Positions 62,295-64,000 of a DNA stretch of 64,000 nt are shown piece after piece; positions within the stretch are counted from its first letter, which is position 1, and each line of letters opens with the position of its first letter. A model generated the notes under the pieces. It had not been told where the DNA came from. It did no database searches and saw only the letters and a program-made list of their open reading frames with translations. The DNA is from Amycolatopsis sp. MtRt-6 (GTDB taxonomy: Bacteria; Actinomycetota; Actinomycetes; Mycobacteriales; Pseudonocardiaceae). Where the stretch lies: NCBI RefSeq assembly GCF_017308975.1, contig NZ_JADWPD010000031.1, positions 86,645-150,644 of the forward strand, in the 5' to 3' direction. A program made the position numbers and the translations under genes.

Positions 62295-63248
62295 TCAGCC
62301 GGCGCGGGGGACGTGCTTGCCGAGGAAGCTGATCAGGCTCGGCACCACCGTGCGGTTGAACGGGTCGCCGTGCTTGCCGTGCGCCGTGTGGGCGACCGCC
62401 GGGCGGGCCGCCTCGATGTAGCGGCGGACGCCCGTGATGAACGAGTCTTCCGTGCCGCACCAGATGCCGTTGGCCACGCCCTTGGTCTCGTCGATGTGGC
62501 GCAGCGGGTCGAGGGCCGTCCAGTCCTGGATGCCGGTGAAGATGTGGCGCTTGGCCATCTCCGGCCACGACGTGATCAGCGCCGGCGCCAGCGTCGCGAC
62601 GGCGGCCGGTGGCTGGCGCCGCTCGACCCGGCGGCGGGTGTACACCAGCGCGCCGAACCCGCCCATCGACACCCCCGTGCAGGCGAACGGCTGCCCGGTG
62701 GGCCCCGCGAAGCCGCGGGCCCGGAGCCACTGCGGGACCTCCTCCAGGAGCATCGCCATCGGGTCGTCGCCCGGATGCACCTCGTGCCAGTAGTTGTCGC
62801 CGCCGTCGACGGCCACGAAGCCGTACGCCGGGACCGCCTTGCGGGCGACGTCGCTGGCCAGCTGCTTGAGCGTGCCGGTGGGCGCCGCGCTGCGGGCGTT
62901 GCCGTGCAGGCCGTGCAGCATGAGCGACATCGGCAGCCCCTTCGGCGGGGTCTTCGACGGCAGGATGAACACCAGGTCGACCATCCGGCCGCGCGCCGCG
63001 GAGTAGACGCGCTCGACGCGGGTGCTGCCCAGCTGGGTCGTCGGGTTCGACGACGTCACGCCGAGCGTCCGCTGCAGCGCCTGGCTGAACGGCAGCTTGC
63101 CGGTGGCGGTGCCGACGGCCAGGCCGGTCACGGCCAGCCCGGACGCGCCCGCGATCAGCACCGACCGGCGGCCGATCCACCGCCGGGCGCCCTGGACCGC
63201 CTCGGCGACCGCTCCGGACGGCGCCGCGTCCCCGTTGTCCTCGTTCAC
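62295..63248 (-). CDS. exported esterase/mycolyltransferase-like alpha/beta hydrolase
   Basis: The 317-residue protein starts at GTG 63248, where ACGGAGA gives a ribosome site. The N-terminal region contains RRWIGRRSVLIAGASGLAVT, a probable Tat signal with an unusually long n-region. The alpha/beta-hydrolase domain has the oxyanion MLHGLHGNARSA, a nucleophile elbow ACTGVSMGGFGALV (Ser in GVSMGG), GIWCGTEDSFI (Asp) and GKHGDPFNRTVVP (His). It resembles esterase D/antigen-85-like proteins that act on acyl esters at the cell surface. The substrate is unknown. Confidence 0.85.
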   Translation of the reverse strand: MNEDNGDAAPSGAVAEAVQGARRWIGRRSVLIAGASGLAVTGLAVGTATGKLPFSQALQRTLGVTSSNPTTQLGSTRVERVYSAARGRMVDLVFILPSKTPPKGLPMSLMLHGLHGNARSAAPTGTLKQLASDVARKAVPAYGFVAVDGGDNYWHEVHPGDDPMAMLLEEVPQWLRARGFAGPTGQPFACTGVSMGGFGALVYTRRRVERRQPPAAVATLAPALITSWPEMAKRHIFTGIQDWTALDPLRHIDETKGVANGIWCGTEDSFITGVRRYIEAARPAVAHTAHGKHGDPFNRTVVPSLISFLGKHVPRAG

Positions 63249-63326
63249 CCTGTCTCCGTCCCCCTGGCCCCTCACTCAAGGACGCCGCGCACCCGCTCCG
63301 CGTTCCCTCGCGCCCTGTTCACCGGC

Positions 63327-64000
63327 TTATTCGTTATCACCCTGCCCGGCGTTTCCGATCCTCGCCCGCCAAGCCGCTTTCGCGGCCTCGGCCGAATGTC
63401 CGGCTTCGTCCACAGTGTCCCCGAGACCCACGGCCATCGTGATCCCGAGGGGGATCAAAATGTGGTCTATGCCCTGTTCACCGGGGCCGAAGTGGCCGGA
63501 CGCCTCCAGTGTGACGAATCCGTGCAGCGCACTCCACAGCTGGGCGGCGGCCTGGTACTCGTCCGCGGGCCGGAACCGGCCGGCGGCGATGGCCCGCTCG
63601 GTCGCCCGGACGATGTGGGTGAACGCCGCCAGCCCCTCCTGGGCGGCTTCGCGGCCTTCCGCGGTGGTGAGGTCGGACAGCGTCGCCCGCTTGCCGCCGG
63701 GCGCGGACTGGCCGAACGTCACCGCGAACAGCTGCGGCTGCTCGGCGACCGCCTGCCGGTAGGTGCGGGCCAGGCTGAAGATGTCCGCCACCGGGTCGTC
63801 GGTCTCGCCGACCCCCGCCAGCCATTCGGACAACCTCAGGTAGCCGACCCGCGCGACCTCGTCGACCAGCGCGGCCATGCCGCCGAAGTGCGTGTAGACC
63901 GCCATCGTCGAGACGCCGACCTCCGCCGCCAGCTTGCGGGCCTGCAGGGCTTCGGGGCCGCTTTCGTCGAGCAGCCGGATGGCGGCCTCGACGAGCCGGG
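63327..64000 (-). CDS. TetR-family regulator, 5' end beyond window
   Basis: The frame is open to the right edge, so the true start lies outside the window. Visible residues begin in the helix-turn-helix: LVEAAIRLLDESGPEALQAR, KLAAEVGVSTMAVYTHFGGM, then ALVDEVARVGY. The 190-residue C-terminal part, with ALHGFVTLEASGHFG, matches the TetR_C ligand domain (WHG-like family). It ends 79 bp upstream of the divergently placed hydrolase start, so control of that gene is possible but unproven. Confidence 0.87.
   Translation of the reverse strand, partial: RLVEAAIRLLDESGPEALQARKLAAEVGVSTMAVYTHFGGMAALVDEVARVGYLRLSEWLAGVGETDDPVADIFSLARTYRQAVAEQPQLFAVTFGQSAPGGKRATLSDLTTAEGREAAQEGLAAFTHIVRATERAIAAGRFRPADEYQAAAQLWSALHGFVTLEASGHFGPGEQGIDHILIPLGITMAVGLGDTVDEAGHSAEAAKAAWRARIGNAGQGDNE

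Overview
The window is high-GC actinomycete chromosome, most likely from the Pseudonocardiaceae and probably Amycolatopsis. This rests on roughly 70% GC by eye, many GTG starts and one TTG start, the core order tig-clpP1-clpP2-clpX, F420-type and Tat-exported proteins, and a hairpin repeat built on CCAATGTGGC that I associate with Amycolatopsis intergenic regions. I see no transposase, integrase, prophage or CRISPR array. Most of the window reads as vertically inherited chromosome with a regulatory and catabolic flavour.

Layout. 1-5.7 kb: a truncated membrane protein; an F420-type oxidoreductase with a SnoaL-fold gene behind a perfect KstR-type box; a secreted GH27 alpha-galactosidase; and an HxlR regulator facing an NmrA-like/haloalkane-dehalogenase pair. 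5.9-6.1 kb: divergent tRNA-Pro(TGG) and tRNA-Gly(TCC). 6.1-14.4 kb: signalling and stress genes, namely a giant hybrid histidine kinase with eight 92-residue HAMP repeats, a SpoIIE-type phosphatase, a PfpI/DJ-1 protein with a SigB-like promoter, and small proteins. 14.4-19.7 kb: a stretch with no intact gene, a secreted propeller, a methyltransferase, and an AKR/MFS pair facing its MarR regulator.

19.9-27.2 kb is the most interesting part. Eight co-directional genes, joined by 1-4 bp stop/start overlaps, form an ebo-like cluster: inositol-phosphate synthase, UbiA prenyltransferase (EboC-like), TIM-barrel enzyme, EboA, TatD-type hydrolase (EboB-like), EboE, phosphodiesterase (EboF-like) and ThuA. 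Known ebo operons carry a dehydroquinate-synthase-like sugar-phosphate cyclase (EboD). Here an inositol-phosphate synthase takes that place, so the pathway probably makes and exports a prenylated cyclitol of unknown structure.

27.2-37.1 kb: xylA and its ROK regulator around a palindromic operator, a large secreted subtilase, an amidohydrolase, and a GH92 mannosidase behind a LacI-type palindrome. 37.1-40.6 kb: two Cys-rich proteins, a DUF2127 protein, a PP2C phosphatase, a SARP regulator and a Tat-exported unknown. 40.7-53.4 kb: envelope glycosylation and signalling. A nucleotidyl-cyclase-like gene and a Crp/Fnr regulator lie upstream of two membrane proteins, a GT2-GtrA fusion and a GT39 enzyme, with a Crp-type palindrome in the middle. 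Next come an XRE regulator coupled to a glycosyltransferase, a GNAT, and a second GT39 coupled to an orphan histidine kinase. 53.5-56.4 kb: a self-sufficient desaturase-reductase fusion facing a TetR regulator. 56.5-60.8 kb: trigger factor and the Clp protease genes. 60.9-64 kb: a membrane protein, a MEDS/anti-sigma-like protein with a SigB-like promoter, a Tat-exported esterase-like protein, and a TetR regulator cut by the window edge.
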